Shown here: piece after piece, positions 1 to 7,172 of the stretch | How positions within the stretch are numbered: the stretch's first letter is position 1 | Layout: each line of letters opens with the position of its first letter | Source: Bacillaceae bacterium UBA7792 | GTDB taxonomy: Bacteria; Bacillota; Bacilli; Bacillales; Cytobacillaceae | Direction of reading: 5' to 3' | Length of the DNA: 14,258 nt | Assembly: GCA_002480735.1 (NCBI GenBank) | Contig: DLCS01000254.1 | Location: forward strand, 1 to 14,258 | Position numbers and translations under genes: made by a program | Notes under the pieces: generated by a model | What the model was told of the DNA's origin: nothing | Database searches by the model: none | The model's input: only the letters and a program-made list of their open reading frames with translations

Positions 1-757
1 CTTCAACTGGAGCACTGCGCAAGATCGTCGCAAGCTCCTTGCTCATAAGAGCTTGATCCTTAAATTCTTCAATCTTCTCTCTTAGCTTGTTGCCGGTCAC
101 TTGATCAACAGAGGCAATCAGATGATCGACGGTTTGAAATTCCTTTAGTAGTTTAATGGCCGTTTTTTCGCCCACTCCAGGAATTCCAGGAATATTGTCG
201 GAGGCATCCCCCATTAACCCCTTCATATCAATAATTTGCTCCGGTGTGAGTCCATATTTTTCTTTTATGTGCTCGGGAGTGTATTCCTCAATATCGGTAA
301 TTCCTTTTCGAGTGATGGCTACCGTTGTTTTCTCCGAGCTTAATTGGGTTAAATCCTTATCACCGGAGATGACCTTAACTTCAAAGCCATCCTGTTCTGC
401 TTTTAGGGATAAGGTCCCAATAATATCATCGGCTTCATAGTTTTCAAGCTCGTAGCGGGCAATCCCATAGGCGTCTAGGAGCTCACGAATAAAAGGAAAC
501 TGCTCCGATAGCTCAGGTGGAGTTTTCTGCCTTCCTCCTTTATATTCGCTATACGTTTTGTGACGAAAGGTTGTCTTGCCAGCATCAAAAGCAACCATGA
601 TATGTGTCGGTTTCTCATCTTCTAGTATTTTCATAAGCATCATTGTAAAGCCATAAACAGCATTCGTATGTACTCCCTTATCATTGTTCAGTAAGGGCAA
701 GGCAAAAAATGCGCGATAGGCAATACTGTTTCCATCAATAAGAACCAGTTTCTTCAA
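1..757 (-). CDS. polA: DNA polymerase I, N-terminal 5' nuclease part (partial, runs off left edge)
   Basis: The visible 252 residues are the 5'-3' exonuclease (flap nuclease) domain of DNA polymerase I, which removes RNA primers and flaps during Okazaki fragment maturation and repair. Seen: the metal-binding start KKLVLIDGN (D8), VAFDAGKTTFRH (about 55-66), YEADDIIG (about 108-114), ISGDKDLTQL (about 130-139) and the helix-hairpin-helix DNA clamp GDASDNIPGIPGVGEKTA (183-200). The 3' exonuclease-like and polymerase domains lie beyond the edge. The start is taken as TTG at 757, with AGTGAGG about 10 nt upstream; a TTG at 766 is in frame but almost touches that ribosome binding site. A terminator separates it from hflC, so it should have its own promoter in 758-816, where I see only a weak one. 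Family assignment is secure; the start is probable. Confidence 0.95.
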   Translation of the reverse strand, partial: MKKLVLIDGNSIAYRAFFALPLLNNDKGVHTNAVYGFTMMLMKILEDEKPTHIMVAFDAGKTTFRHKTYSEYKGGRQKTPPELSEQFPFIRELLDAYGIARYELENYEADDIIGTLSLKAEQDGFEVKVISGDKDLTQLSSEKTTVAITRKGITDIEEYTPEHIKEKYGLTPEQIIDMKGLMGDASDNIPGIPGVGEKTAIKLLKEFQTVDHLIASVDQVTGNKLREKIEEFKDQALMSKELATILRSAPVE

Positions 758-816
758 AATTATCAAACCTCACTCTCTATAAGTTTCAAAGCAACCATGT
801 TTAAGATAATAGTCAT

Positions 817-882
817 AAAAAAAACCGTTATTTTCCTTCCTTTATTCTATCATGAGAATGTGGAGAAGGAAAAATAACGGTA
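817..882 (-). terminator. Intrinsic terminator of the hflK-hflC operon
   Basis: On the minus strand, an inverted repeat of about 15 bp (ACCGTTATTTTTCCTTC arm at about 866-882, partner at about 823-839, one bulged base) is followed by eight T residues. It starts 13 nt after the hflC stop codon. It separates hflKC transcription from polA. Confidence 0.85.
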
Positions 883-894
883 CTTATCGCTTTA

Positions 895-1845
895 CTATTT
901 AGTATAACCCATTAACAGTCTAGCATATGGGGAATTAGACGGGAGGACAATGACAGTCTCATCATTGATCGTCTTTTTGTAGGATTCAAGCGTTCTGTAC
1001 AGGGAATAGAATTCAGGATCCTTCGAAAAAGCTTCGTTATAGATTTTGGCTGCCTCAGCCTCTCCTTCAGCACGAATCATTTCTGCTTCTGAATTAGCTT
1101 TCGCCAACAACTCACGCACCGTCTTATCCGTTTCCGCTTCAATTCGATTTTTTTCTGCATCTCCTATCGATAAATACTCTTGTGCTTTCGATTGACGCTC
1201 CGAAATCATTCTTGTATAGACGGATTGCTCGTTCTCCTCTGGCAAATCAGTCCGTTTAATTCTGACATCGGTCACCGTAATTCCGTATTTATCGTTAGCT
1301 AATAATTGATTAACTTGTTCAGTAATGCGATCATTTAAGGAGCCTCTTGATGATTTCTCATCGCTGATGATCTCATCATAGTTTAACTGACCTAATTCAG
1401 TACGGACAATAGAATAGATGAACTCTTCCATCCTTGTTTCTGCATTTTCAACGGTTCTTGCGTTGGAGATCATTTTCTTCGGATCGTCTATTCTCCAAAT
1501 GGCATAATTATCAATTAGCATCCGTTTCTTATCCTTCGTATTGATTTCAGCTTCTGATACATCATAGGCCATTTGATATTTTGGTAGGGTCGTCACCGTT
1601 TGAACGAAAGGTACCTTAAAAGAAATTCCTGGAGTATCATCAATTCTGACAACCTCACCAAATTGACGGATCACCTTATACTCTCCTTCTTTTACAACAA
1701 ATATATTTGTAAATATGAGGATGAGTAAAGCAATAATAATCACTGCAAAAATTCCTAGTTTTATGTAAGTGCGGCCATTCATGCCACCACCGCCACTACG
1801 CTCATTAATGTCAATCACATTGTGATCACTCATTGGTCTTTTCAC
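895..1845 (-). CDS. hflC: HflC, SPFH-family membrane protein (FtsH protease modulator)
   Basis: HflC pairs with HflK in a membrane complex that, in E. coli, surrounds and restrains the FtsH protease. Seen: a cytosolic N-terminus with a Gly-rich patch (SGGGG, 17-21), one transmembrane helix at about 28-50, an SPFH/Band-7 domain from about 50 (VVKEGEYKVIRQFGEV), a Glu/Ala-rich helical stretch at about 215-270, and the HflC hallmark FSKDPEFYSLYRTLESY near 273-289. At 316 aa it is close to the 334 aa of E. coli HflC. The start is GTG at 1845, with GAGG 6 nt upstream, giving a 20-nt overlap with hflK; an in-frame ATG at 1833 would give an 8-nt overlap. Both fit translational coupling. The assignment as HflC rather than a generic flotillin rests on the C-terminal signature and the adjacent hflK. 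Confidence 0.9.
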   Translation of the reverse strand: MKRPMSDHNVIDINERSGGGGMNGRTYIKLGIFAVIIIALLILIFTNIFVVKEGEYKVIRQFGEVVRIDDTPGISFKVPFVQTVTTLPKYQMAYDVSEAEINTKDKKRMLIDNYAIWRIDDPKKMISNARTVENAETRMEEFIYSIVRTELGQLNYDEIISDEKSSRGSLNDRITEQVNQLLANDKYGITVTDVRIKRTDLPEENEQSVYTRMISERQSKAQEYLSIGDAEKNRIEAETDKTVRELLAKANSEAEMIRAEGEAEAAKIYNEAFSKDPEFYSLYRTLESYKKTINDETVIVLPSNSPYARLLMGYTK

Positions 1846-2794
1846 TTCCTTCCTCTTTTGCCTTTGGTTGTGTATTTTCCAATGGACGAATCGGGAAATA
1901 TTTCATCGTATTGCCATCGTCATTCATAATATATATTTCTGTGCCTGGAAGAACCTGTTCAAGCGTTTCTAATACTAGACGCTGTCTTGTTATATCAGGA
2001 TTTTTCTTGTACTCTTCATACAGCTTATTGAATACGGCCACATTCCCTTTTGCGGTTTCAATCCGGGCTGTTTTTTCCCCGTTGGCCTTATGAATGATGG
2101 CATCCTTTTCTCCTTTAGCCTCATTCTCCTTTTGATTCTTATATTTATTCGCTTCGTTTCTCTTCGTATTCATCGTTTCCCTAGCATCCGTTACAGCTGT
2201 AAAGGCCTGACGAACCTCAGCATTTGGCAGCTCAACATCCTGAAGCTTTACTGCTAGGATCGAGATCCCGATATCATATTTTTGCATTAAAGTAGAAAGT
2301 AATTCCCGAACATCCGCTTCAATTTCAGCCTTGCCCGACGTTAAGGCATCATCTATCTCTGAGCTACCAATAATACTTCTTAACGATGCCGACGTAGCAT
2401 CTCGAAGGATTTCCTTTGGGTTGTCTGAGTTATAAAGGTATTTTCCTGGCTCGGTAATCTTCCATTGAACGACTAGGTCAGCTAAGACAATATTCTCATC
2501 CCCTGTGATCATTTTCGTTTCATTAGGAAATTCCTTTGTCTCTCCGTCTACTTCCTCAAATCCAAATTGAAGGCTGTAGGTTTCCTTTGAAAGCTTCTCT
2601 ACACTTTGGATTGGCCAGGGCAGCTTGAAGTTTAGGCCTGGCTCTGTGACCCCTTCCTCAACCTTTCCGAAGGTTAAAATAACGGCCTGTTCCGACTCAT
2701 CCACCGTGTACCAAGTGGTAAAAGCTACGATGCTCAAAAGAATAATTAAAACAACAAGTCCAATAATGGTATAAATTCTTTTTAAACTAATCAT
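1826..2794 (-). CDS. hflK: HflK, SPFH-family membrane protein (FtsH protease modulator)
   Basis: Partner of HflC in the membrane-anchored SPFH ring. Seen: a very short cytosolic N-terminus, one transmembrane helix at about 7-27, and an SPFH domain with the HflK-type run KMITGDENIV...LVVQWKI...KYLY. A charged helical region (about 205-255) follows, then the HflK signature ITRQRLVLETLEQVLPGTEIYIMND. At 322 aa it lacks the Gly/Pro-rich N-terminal extension of E. coli HflK (419 aa). The ATG at 2794 has AAGGAG 5 nt before it. It is the first gene of the operon and overlaps hflC by 20 nt. Its promoter matches the sigma-W consensus. I know of no HflKC pair in B. subtilis, where the SPFH proteins are the flotillins FloA and FloT, so this operon is an accessory feature of the lineage. 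Confidence 0.9.
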   Translation of the reverse strand: MISLKRIYTIIGLVVLIILLSIVAFTTWYTVDESEQAVILTFGKVEEGVTEPGLNFKLPWPIQSVEKLSKETYSLQFGFEEVDGETKEFPNETKMITGDENIVLADLVVQWKITEPGKYLYNSDNPKEILRDATSASLRSIIGSSEIDDALTSGKAEIEADVRELLSTLMQKYDIGISILAVKLQDVELPNAEVRQAFTAVTDARETMNTKRNEANKYKNQKENEAKGEKDAIIHKANGEKTARIETAKGNVAVFNKLYEEYKKNPDITRQRLVLETLEQVLPGTEIYIMNDDGNTMKYFPIRPLENTQPKAKEEGSEKTNE

Positions 2795-2834
2795 AGGGTC
2801 TCCTTTCCTATAAATATATTATTCTGTCTATTTA

Positions 2835-2860
2835 TACGGAAAAGTAACGTTTTAGTTTCA
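2835..2860 (-). promoter_or_regulatory. Sigma-W-type (ECF) promoter of hflK-hflC
   Basis: On the minus strand the -35 TGAAAC (2860-2855) is followed by exactly 16 nt and then CGTA (2838-2835). This is the full B. subtilis sigma-W consensus TGAAAC-N16-CGTA. A start about 7-9 nt downstream (near 2827) leaves a leader of about 30 nt before the hflK ribosome binding site. Related ECF factors (sigma-M, sigma-X) use overlapping sequences. A sigma-A reading (TTGAAA, 19-nt spacer, TATAAA) overlaps but has a long spacer. Confidence 0.72.
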
Positions 2861-2868
2861 AAATTGTT

Positions 2869-2891
2869 AAAAAAAAGAGGCCAAAGCCCTC
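2869..2891 (-). terminator. Intrinsic terminator after phoR
   Basis: On the minus strand GAGG...CCTC forms a short GC-rich stem overlapping the phoR stop codon. It is followed at once by eight T residues (2876-2869). A competing stem AAGCC-TGAG-GGCTT lies just upstream. The stem is short but the T tract is strong. Confidence 0.65.
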
Positions 2892-4677
2892 AGGCTTCTA
2901 CCTCCGTTCTCCCAGAAAAGACCTTGTTTAATTCTATCGTAAACATGGTCCCTTCTCCAACCGTACTCTTAACGGATATTTTCCCATGATGTGCCTCAAT
3001 TAAATGCTTTACAATCGCAAGACCCAATCCCGTTCCTCCTGAGTCTCTGCTTCGTGCTTTATCAACCCGGTAAAACCTTTCAAATATGCGGGGAATTTCC
3101 TCTTGGGCAATGCCAATTCCAGTGTCCTTGATGGAAACCGATACAGATTTTTGGCTCTCTGAGATAGATATAGCGACCTTTCCACCTATTAACGTATAGG
3201 AAATCGCATTGCTGATGATGTTGATAAAAACCTGCTTTAATCGATCATAATCGGCTTCTATCAAAATCTCCTTTTCTGTACCTTCGAAAACGAGCTCAAT
3301 CCCCTTTTTCTCTGCCTTGCGCCTCAATATGATGATCAGCTCTTGCAGCAGTTGAACAAGATTCATTTTTCGAATTGAAAGGACGAACCCTTGCTGTTCG
3401 ATTTTTGACAGCTCTAATAAATCAAGGATCAAGGATTGTAGCCTATCACTTTCCTCCAAGACTATTTTAAGGAACTGATCCAGCGTTTCCTTGTCCTCTT
3501 TTGCCCCGTCTAATAGGGTTTCTGTGAAGCCTTTAATCGAGGTAATCGGGGTTTTTAATTCATGGGACACATTGGCGACAAAATCCTTTCTCACCTGTTC
3601 AAGCTTTTTTATTTCCGTAATATCATGAAAAACGAGAAGAATTCCTTTCCATTCTTCATTGACTCCTAAGATGGGCACGCCATATACTTCAAAATGTCTT
3701 CTCTCAATTCCAATTGGAAGATGGAGCTGCCTCTTTATTTTTTGCTCAGTCATTACAATCTCTTCAATGAGCTCTGAAATCTCTTTATGTTCAATTACTT
3801 GATAATATAGCTTGTCAATATAGTCGGAACTTTCGACGTGAAACACTTCTTTAAAGGTTCGATTCAGAAGAATAATTTGTCCCTTACTATCAATAAGGAG
3901 AAGGCCGCTTCCCATATTTTCAATTAAAGCACTCAATCTTCCTTGCTGAATTTCATTAGCCTTGACCATGCCTTGTAGATTTCTAGCGAGAATATTTATC
4001 GAGGAGCTTAGCATTCCAGTTTCTGAAACATGATCATCATAGGTTCTTGCCCGATAATTCCCTTTTGCTAGCTCAATTGCGACCTTCGTAGCCGATTCAA
4101 TTGGTTTTGTGTAGCGGACCATGATTCGTGAACCAAGAATAATAATGACGATCAAGGCAGCACCTAAGCTGAAAATAAGAAGCCACCAGATTTGTTGATA
4201 GGCCCGTTGAATTTCAGCAAGCTTCGTGCTCACAAAAAGATATCCTTGCAATGTTCCATTATCGACAATCGGGGTCCAGTGAACATGTAAATTATGCCCT
4301 CCGCCTAATTCAATTGCTTTCTCACTTTCTTCGCCCATATTTTGAAGAATTTCCTGTATTAGGTTCTCATGTTGCTTATCAGGAATATCATCCATATTTC
4401 CGCTGTCATATATCATTTCCTTCTTTGCATCAACAATAAAAATGCGGCTATTTAAAGTCTCGCTAAACCAATTCATCTTTTCTTCATCGAAGGAATGAAT
4501 TCCTCCAGATTCCATTATGAATGAGGAAATGATTTTGCTCTCCTTATTAAGACGTGAATCATAGGTATTGACATAATGACTCTTAAATAATTGACCCAGC
4601 AATAGTCCTAACCCGATCAACACGATAAAAATAAGTGTAATCAATCCAAAAAGGAGCCTTGTACGATATCTTGTCAT
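2890..4677 (-). CDS. phoR: PhoR, phosphate-starvation sensor histidine kinase
   Basis: Membrane kinase that phosphorylates PhoP when phosphate is limiting. Domains in order: TM1 about 8-30; extracytoplasmic sensor about 31-160; TM2 about 163-184; HAMP about 185-238; PAS about 245-355; HisKA with the phosphoacceptor H372 in SHELKTP; HATPase with the N-box NIISN (486-490), DTGIG (518-522), the F-box FERFYRVD (about 532-539) and GGTGLGL (547-553). At 595 aa it is close to B. subtilis PhoR (about 579 aa). All catalytic boxes look intact. It overlaps phoP by 4 nt (ATGA), so translation is coupled; AAAGGGG sits just before its ATG. The close match to PhoR and the adjacent PhoP make the identity firm. 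The cue sensed by the outer domain cannot be read from sequence; in B. subtilis wall teichoic acid intermediates acting on the cytoplasmic PAS domain have been proposed. Confidence 0.95.
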   Translation of the reverse strand: MTRYRTRLLFGLITLIFIVLIGLGLLLGQLFKSHYVNTYDSRLNKESKIISSFIMESGGIHSFDEEKMNWFSETLNSRIFIVDAKKEMIYDSGNMDDIPDKQHENLIQEILQNMGEESEKAIELGGGHNLHVHWTPIVDNGTLQGYLFVSTKLAEIQRAYQQIWWLLIFSLGAALIVIIILGSRIMVRYTKPIESATKVAIELAKGNYRARTYDDHVSETGMLSSSINILARNLQGMVKANEIQQGRLSALIENMGSGLLLIDSKGQIILLNRTFKEVFHVESSDYIDKLYYQVIEHKEISELIEEIVMTEQKIKRQLHLPIGIERRHFEVYGVPILGVNEEWKGILLVFHDITEIKKLEQVRKDFVANVSHELKTPITSIKGFTETLLDGAKEDKETLDQFLKIVLEESDRLQSLILDLLELSKIEQQGFVLSIRKMNLVQLLQELIIILRRKAEKKGIELVFEGTEKEILIEADYDRLKQVFINIISNAISYTLIGGKVAISISESQKSVSVSIKDTGIGIAQEEIPRIFERFYRVDKARSRDSGGTGLGLAIVKHLIEAHHGKISVKSTVGEGTMFTIELNKVFSGRTEVEA

Positions 4678-5387
4678 TCCCCTTTCGGCTCCTCCATCTT
4701 ATATCCTAGTCCCCTTATTGTTTTAATAAAAACTGGTTTTTTGGAATCCTCTTCAATCTTTTCACGAAGATGGCTGATATGGACATCAACAATTCTTGTA
4801 TCCCCAACAAAATCATAGTTCCATACCGCACTTAGAAGTTGGTCTCTTGTTAGTACCCTTCCTTTATTCTTCGCTAGATAAACGAGTAGCTCAAATTCCT
4901 TTGGAGTTAAGTCCAACAATTCATCGTCAAAAAAAGCTTCGTATTGTTCGGGATAAATGGTTAGCTTGCTTAATTTTATTGAATCATGCTCCTCCGTCTC
5001 CGGCTCCATCGGGGCAGCATGAACTTGGGTTCTTCTCAAAATTGCCTTCACACGCGCTATTACTTCTCTTGGGCTAAAGGGCTTGGTCATATAATCGTCT
5101 GCACCTAATTCAAGTCCTAGCACCTTATCAAACTCTTCATCCTTAGCCGTTAACATTAATATTGGCGTCGAGATCTTTTGCTGTCTCAGCTGCTTGCACA
5201 CTTCAATTCCATCGATTTTGGGAAGCATTAGATCCAGAATAATTATATCTGGAGAGTTTTGGATCGCCATATCTTTTCCTTCTTCACCATTCATTGCGGT
5301 CATTACCTCGAAGCCAGCATGTTCTAAATTATATCGTAACAAAGTAACGATTGACTGTTCATCATCTACGACAAGAACTTTTTTCAA
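4674..5387 (-). CDS. phoP: PhoP, phosphate response regulator (OmpR family)
   Basis: Cytoplasmic transcription factor that, once phosphorylated by PhoR, binds TT(A/C/T)ACA repeats and controls the Pho regulon. Seen: receiver domain 1-120 with acidic pocket D8/D9, phosphoacceptor D52 (in IIILDLMLPK), T80 and K102; then a winged-helix DNA-binding domain (about 138-233) with the signatures LTPKEFELLVYLAKNKGRV and VDVHISHLREKIE...IRGLGYKM. At 237 aa it has the family's usual length. The start is TTG at 5387, with GGAGGAG 6 nt upstream; the preceding ATT makes an ATG-like AT-TG that is not a better start. It is the first gene of phoP-phoR, and a Pho box upstream suggests autoregulation as in B. 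subtilis. Confidence 0.96.
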   Translation of the reverse strand: MKKVLVVDDEQSIVTLLRYNLEHAGFEVMTAMNGEEGKDMAIQNSPDIIILDLMLPKIDGIEVCKQLRQQKISTPILMLTAKDEEFDKVLGLELGADDYMTKPFSPREVIARVKAILRRTQVHAAPMEPETEEHDSIKLSKLTIYPEQYEAFFDDELLDLTPKEFELLVYLAKNKGRVLTRDQLLSAVWNYDFVGDTRIVDVHISHLREKIEEDSKKPVFIKTIRGLGYKMEEPKGE

Positions 5388-5437
5388 TGGTAGCTCCTCC
5401 GGTCAACATATTTTGAGTGAACGATTTTGATATTTTC

Positions 5438-5443
5438 ATTATA
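5438..5443 (-). promoter_or_regulatory. -10 element of the phoP promoter
   Basis: A perfect TATAAT lies on the minus strand about 50 nt upstream of the phoP start. The hexamers 16-18 nt further upstream (around 5460-5467) bear no resemblance to TTGACA. This is typical of a promoter that needs an activator, and a Pho box sits just beyond. Confidence 0.55.
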
Positions 5444-5470
5444 ATATAAAAACTTCTTTCTCATCGTAGA

Positions 5471-5498
5471 TTTACAATACTTTTACATTGCTGAAACA
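5471..5498 (+). promoter_or_regulatory. Pho box (PhoP-binding direct repeats) upstream of phoP
   Basis: Read on the plus strand, TTTACA (5471-5476) and TTTACA (5482-5487) are separated by 5 nt, and a degenerate third copy GAAACA (5493-5498) follows in the same 11-bp phase. TT(A/C/T)ACA repeats at 11-bp spacing are the PhoP site of B. subtilis. They lie about 28-55 nt upstream of the phoP -10, where an activator would bind, and are oriented opposite to phoP transcription. Confidence 0.65.
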
Positions 5499-5526
5499 AA
5501 AAATTAAAAGCTCGTGACCAATGGTT

Positions 5527-6012
5527 TCAAAAATTTTCAAGCGCTTTGCCATCCAGACCCTCAAGATGTTCGGGAGGGCAAACCTCCAATCTTCCTTGAA
5601 GAGCCAGCTCATTTCCTTCATTGGTTCCTTCCACTCTCATATGAATCGTGTTTGTGTTCTCATTCACCTCAAGGACCTCAAATAGAAACTGAATATTTTC
5701 ATAGTGATAGACAGGCTTTATGAATTCAATATCCTGTCTAAGAATATGGCTTCCTGGACCAGGAAGGTATTTTGAAATAGCAGAGCTTACCATCCCTGTC
5801 AGCATAATTGTTGGAACAATCGGCCTTTTAAAGGATGTTCGTGAGGCGTAGTCATGCTGAATATAAAGAGGATTTGCATCATCCGTTAAGCCTAAATATA
5901 ATAGCAAATCCTTGTCTTCTATTTTTTCAGTTAGAGTCAGCTTTTCCCCCTTCGTAATTTCATCTATTTTTCTTCCTAATTTTCTTTTTCTCCCAAGAAC
6001 CACAAAAGTCAC
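5527..6012 (-). CDS. MaoC-like hot-dog fold protein (putative acyl dehydratase)
   Basis: A 161-aa single hot-dog domain protein resembling MaoC/PaaZ C-terminal (R-hydratase) proteins, which hydrate or dehydrate acyl thioesters. Seen: DDANPLYIQHDYA (44-56), equivalent to the family's GDxNPLH motif, and a downstream LPGPGSHIL...FIKPVYHYENIQFLFEV core strand region. D45, N47 and P48 are kept, but the family's catalytic His is Tyr50, so hydratase activity is doubtful; a thioester-binding or altered role is possible. The start is GTG 6012 or GTG 6003; the GAGAGG ribosome site is only 2 nt from the first and 11 nt from the second. A homologue sits between phoP and mdh in other Bacillus genomes, as I recall. 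A perfect cre sits 11 nt upstream, suggesting CcpA control. Its function is unknown to me. Confidence 0.75.
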   Translation of the reverse strand: MTFVVLGRKRKLGRKIDEITKGEKLTLTEKIEDKDLLLYLGLTDDANPLYIQHDYASRTSFKRPIVPTIMLTGMVSSAISKYLPGPGSHILRQDIEFIKPVYHYENIQFLFEVLEVNENTNTIHMRVEGTNEGNELALQGRLEVCPPEHLEGLDGKALENF

Positions 6013-6023
6013 ACCCTCTCAAT

Positions 6024-6037
6024 TGTAAACGTTTACA
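6024..6037. promoter_or_regulatory. cre site (CcpA operator) upstream of the MaoC-like gene
   Basis: TGTAAACGTTTACA is a perfect 14-bp palindrome and matches the cre consensus TGWAANCGNTNWCA at every position. It lies 11 nt before the GTG at 6012, so bound CcpA would sit at or just after the transcription start and should repress. It is 107 nt beyond the mdh stop codon and separated from it by a terminator, so the MaoC-like gene is the likely target. Confidence 0.75.
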
Positions 6038-6071
6038 TTATTAATTGAATAAATCTTATCATAATCGTGAT

Positions 6072-6107
6072 AAAATGAAAAACCCAAGGATTCGAACCCC
6101 TGGGTTT
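6072..6107 (-). terminator. Intrinsic terminator after mdh
   Basis: On the minus strand AAACCCA (6107-6101) pairs with TGGGTTT (6086-6080), extended inward by GG/CC pairs across one mismatch. The loop contains TTCGAA. The T-rich run TTTTTCATTTT follows. It closes the citZ-icd-mdh unit. Confidence 0.75.
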
Positions 6108-6143
6108 AAATTTTGACCATTACTTTTTTAGATAAGCCTCAAA

Positions 6144-7085
6144 CTATGCCAGTACTGCCATAACATTTCTTACTGATTCGGCTGATTTTTCTAAGGCTGC
6201 TTTTTCATCTGCTGTCAATTCAAGCTCAATCACCTTTTCAATTCCGTTTGCACCGAGAATAGTAGGAACCCCTAAATAGATTCCTTCATAGCCGTATTCC
6301 CCTTCTAAGTACGCAATAGATGGAAGAATGCGACGTTGGTCCTTAAGAATGGCTTCACACATCTCAACGAGAGATGCAGCTGGAGCATAGTATGCACTTC
6401 CGTTACCGAGAAGATTAACAATTTCTCCGCCACCCTTACGAGTACGTTCCACAATGGCATCTAATCGATCCTTCGAAATAAGAGCCTCTAATGGGATACC
6501 ACCGGCATATGAGTAACGTACGAGCGGTACCATATCATCACCGTGTCCACCAAGCACAAAGCCTGTAATGTCTTTGACAGAAACGTTTAATTCCTGGGCG
6601 ACAAATGTGCGGAATCTTGCAGTATCAAGCACACCAGACTGTCCGATGACTCTGTTCTTAGGAAAACCTGATTCTTTGAAAACGGTATAGGTCATTGCAT
6701 CAACCGGATTTGTTAAAACAATGATGTACGCATCTGGGGAGTATTTAACGATTTCTTGCGTAACACTTCTCATGATTTTTTGGTTGGTTTGAACTAGATC
6801 ATCGCGGCTCATACCCGGCTTGCGAGCAATTCCTGCCGTGATGACAACGATGTCAGAATCCTTCGTATCCTCATAGTTGGATGTACCTGTAATATTTGCA
6901 TCGAAGCCTTGTACAGGGCTTGCCTCCAGCATGTCTAGAGCCTTCCCTTTTGTGGGATTCTCCATTTGTGGAATATCAACTAAAACAACATCTCCAAGCT
7001 CTTTTTGGGCTAATAAAAAAGCTGTTGTTGCGCCTGTAAAACCTCCGCCAATTACTGAAATCTTTTTCCGTTTTAAAGACATCAT
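6144..7085 (-). CDS. mdh: Malate dehydrogenase, NAD-dependent
   Basis: Oxidises L-malate to oxaloacetate with NAD+ in the TCA cycle (cytosolic, LDH-like MDH family). Seen: Rossmann motif GGGFTGA near 13-19, NAD-selecting Asp37 in VVLVDIPQ, substrate-binding [10 protein letters not shown] (Arg88 and Arg94), LTNPVDAMT, and the catalytic His181 in [12 protein letters not shown]. Starting at ATG 7085 gives 313 aa and ATG 7082 gives 312 aa, the B. subtilis length; AAGGGGG precedes both. The open frame continues upstream to 7145, but those 20 extra codons run through the ribosome site and the intergenic hairpin and are not family sequence. It is the last gene of citZ-icd-mdh, and the hairpin in the 87-nt gap after icd may set its level. 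Confidence 0.97.
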   Translation of the reverse strand: MMSLKRKKISVIGGGFTGATTAFLLAQKELGDVVLVDIPQMENPTKGKALDMLEASPVQGFDANITGTSNYEDTKDSDIVVITAGIARKPGMSRDDLVQTNQKIMRSVTQEIVKYSPDAYIIVLTNPVDAMTYTVFKESGFPKNRVIGQSGVLDTARFRTFVAQELNVSVKDITGFVLGGHGDDMVPLVRYSYAGGIPLEALISKDRLDAIVERTRKGGGEIVNLLGNGSAYYAPAASLVEMCEAILKDQRRILPSIAYLEGEYGYEGIYLGVPTILGANGIEKVIELELTADEKAALEKSAESVRNVMAVLA

Positions 7086-7134
7086 CCATCTCCCCCTTTG
7101 GATTGAAAAACTCTTTGCAGAACCTTGTAGAAAG

Positions 7135-7160
7135 GACTGACTCATTGCCGTGAGTCAGTC
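7135..7160 (-). other. Perfect hairpin in the icd-mdh intergenic region
   Basis: GACTGACTCA (7135-7144) and TGAGTCAGTC (7151-7160) form a perfect 10-bp stem with a 6-nt loop. On the minus strand it is followed by CCTTTCTAC, which is not a proper T tract, so full termination is unlikely. It could be a partial terminator, a processing site or a stabiliser of the icd 3' end. Confidence 0.6.
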
Positions 7161-7172
7161 TTATAAAAAGAA

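Noticed and set aside
5491..5516. Second sigma-W-like promoter on the plus strand (TGAAAC near 5492)
   Set aside because: The tetramer 16 nt downstream is GTGA, not CGTA, and no plus-strand gene follows.
6080..6107. tRNA-like T-arm sequence (GGTTCGAATCC) downstream of mdh
   Set aside because: It forms the loop of an intrinsic terminator; no acceptor, D or anticodon arm lies upstream, so it is not a tRNA or a clear remnant.
7086..7145. Extended N-terminus of malate dehydrogenase
   Set aside because: The extra 20 codons run through the mdh ribosome site and one arm of the intergenic hairpin, and they are absent from the family.
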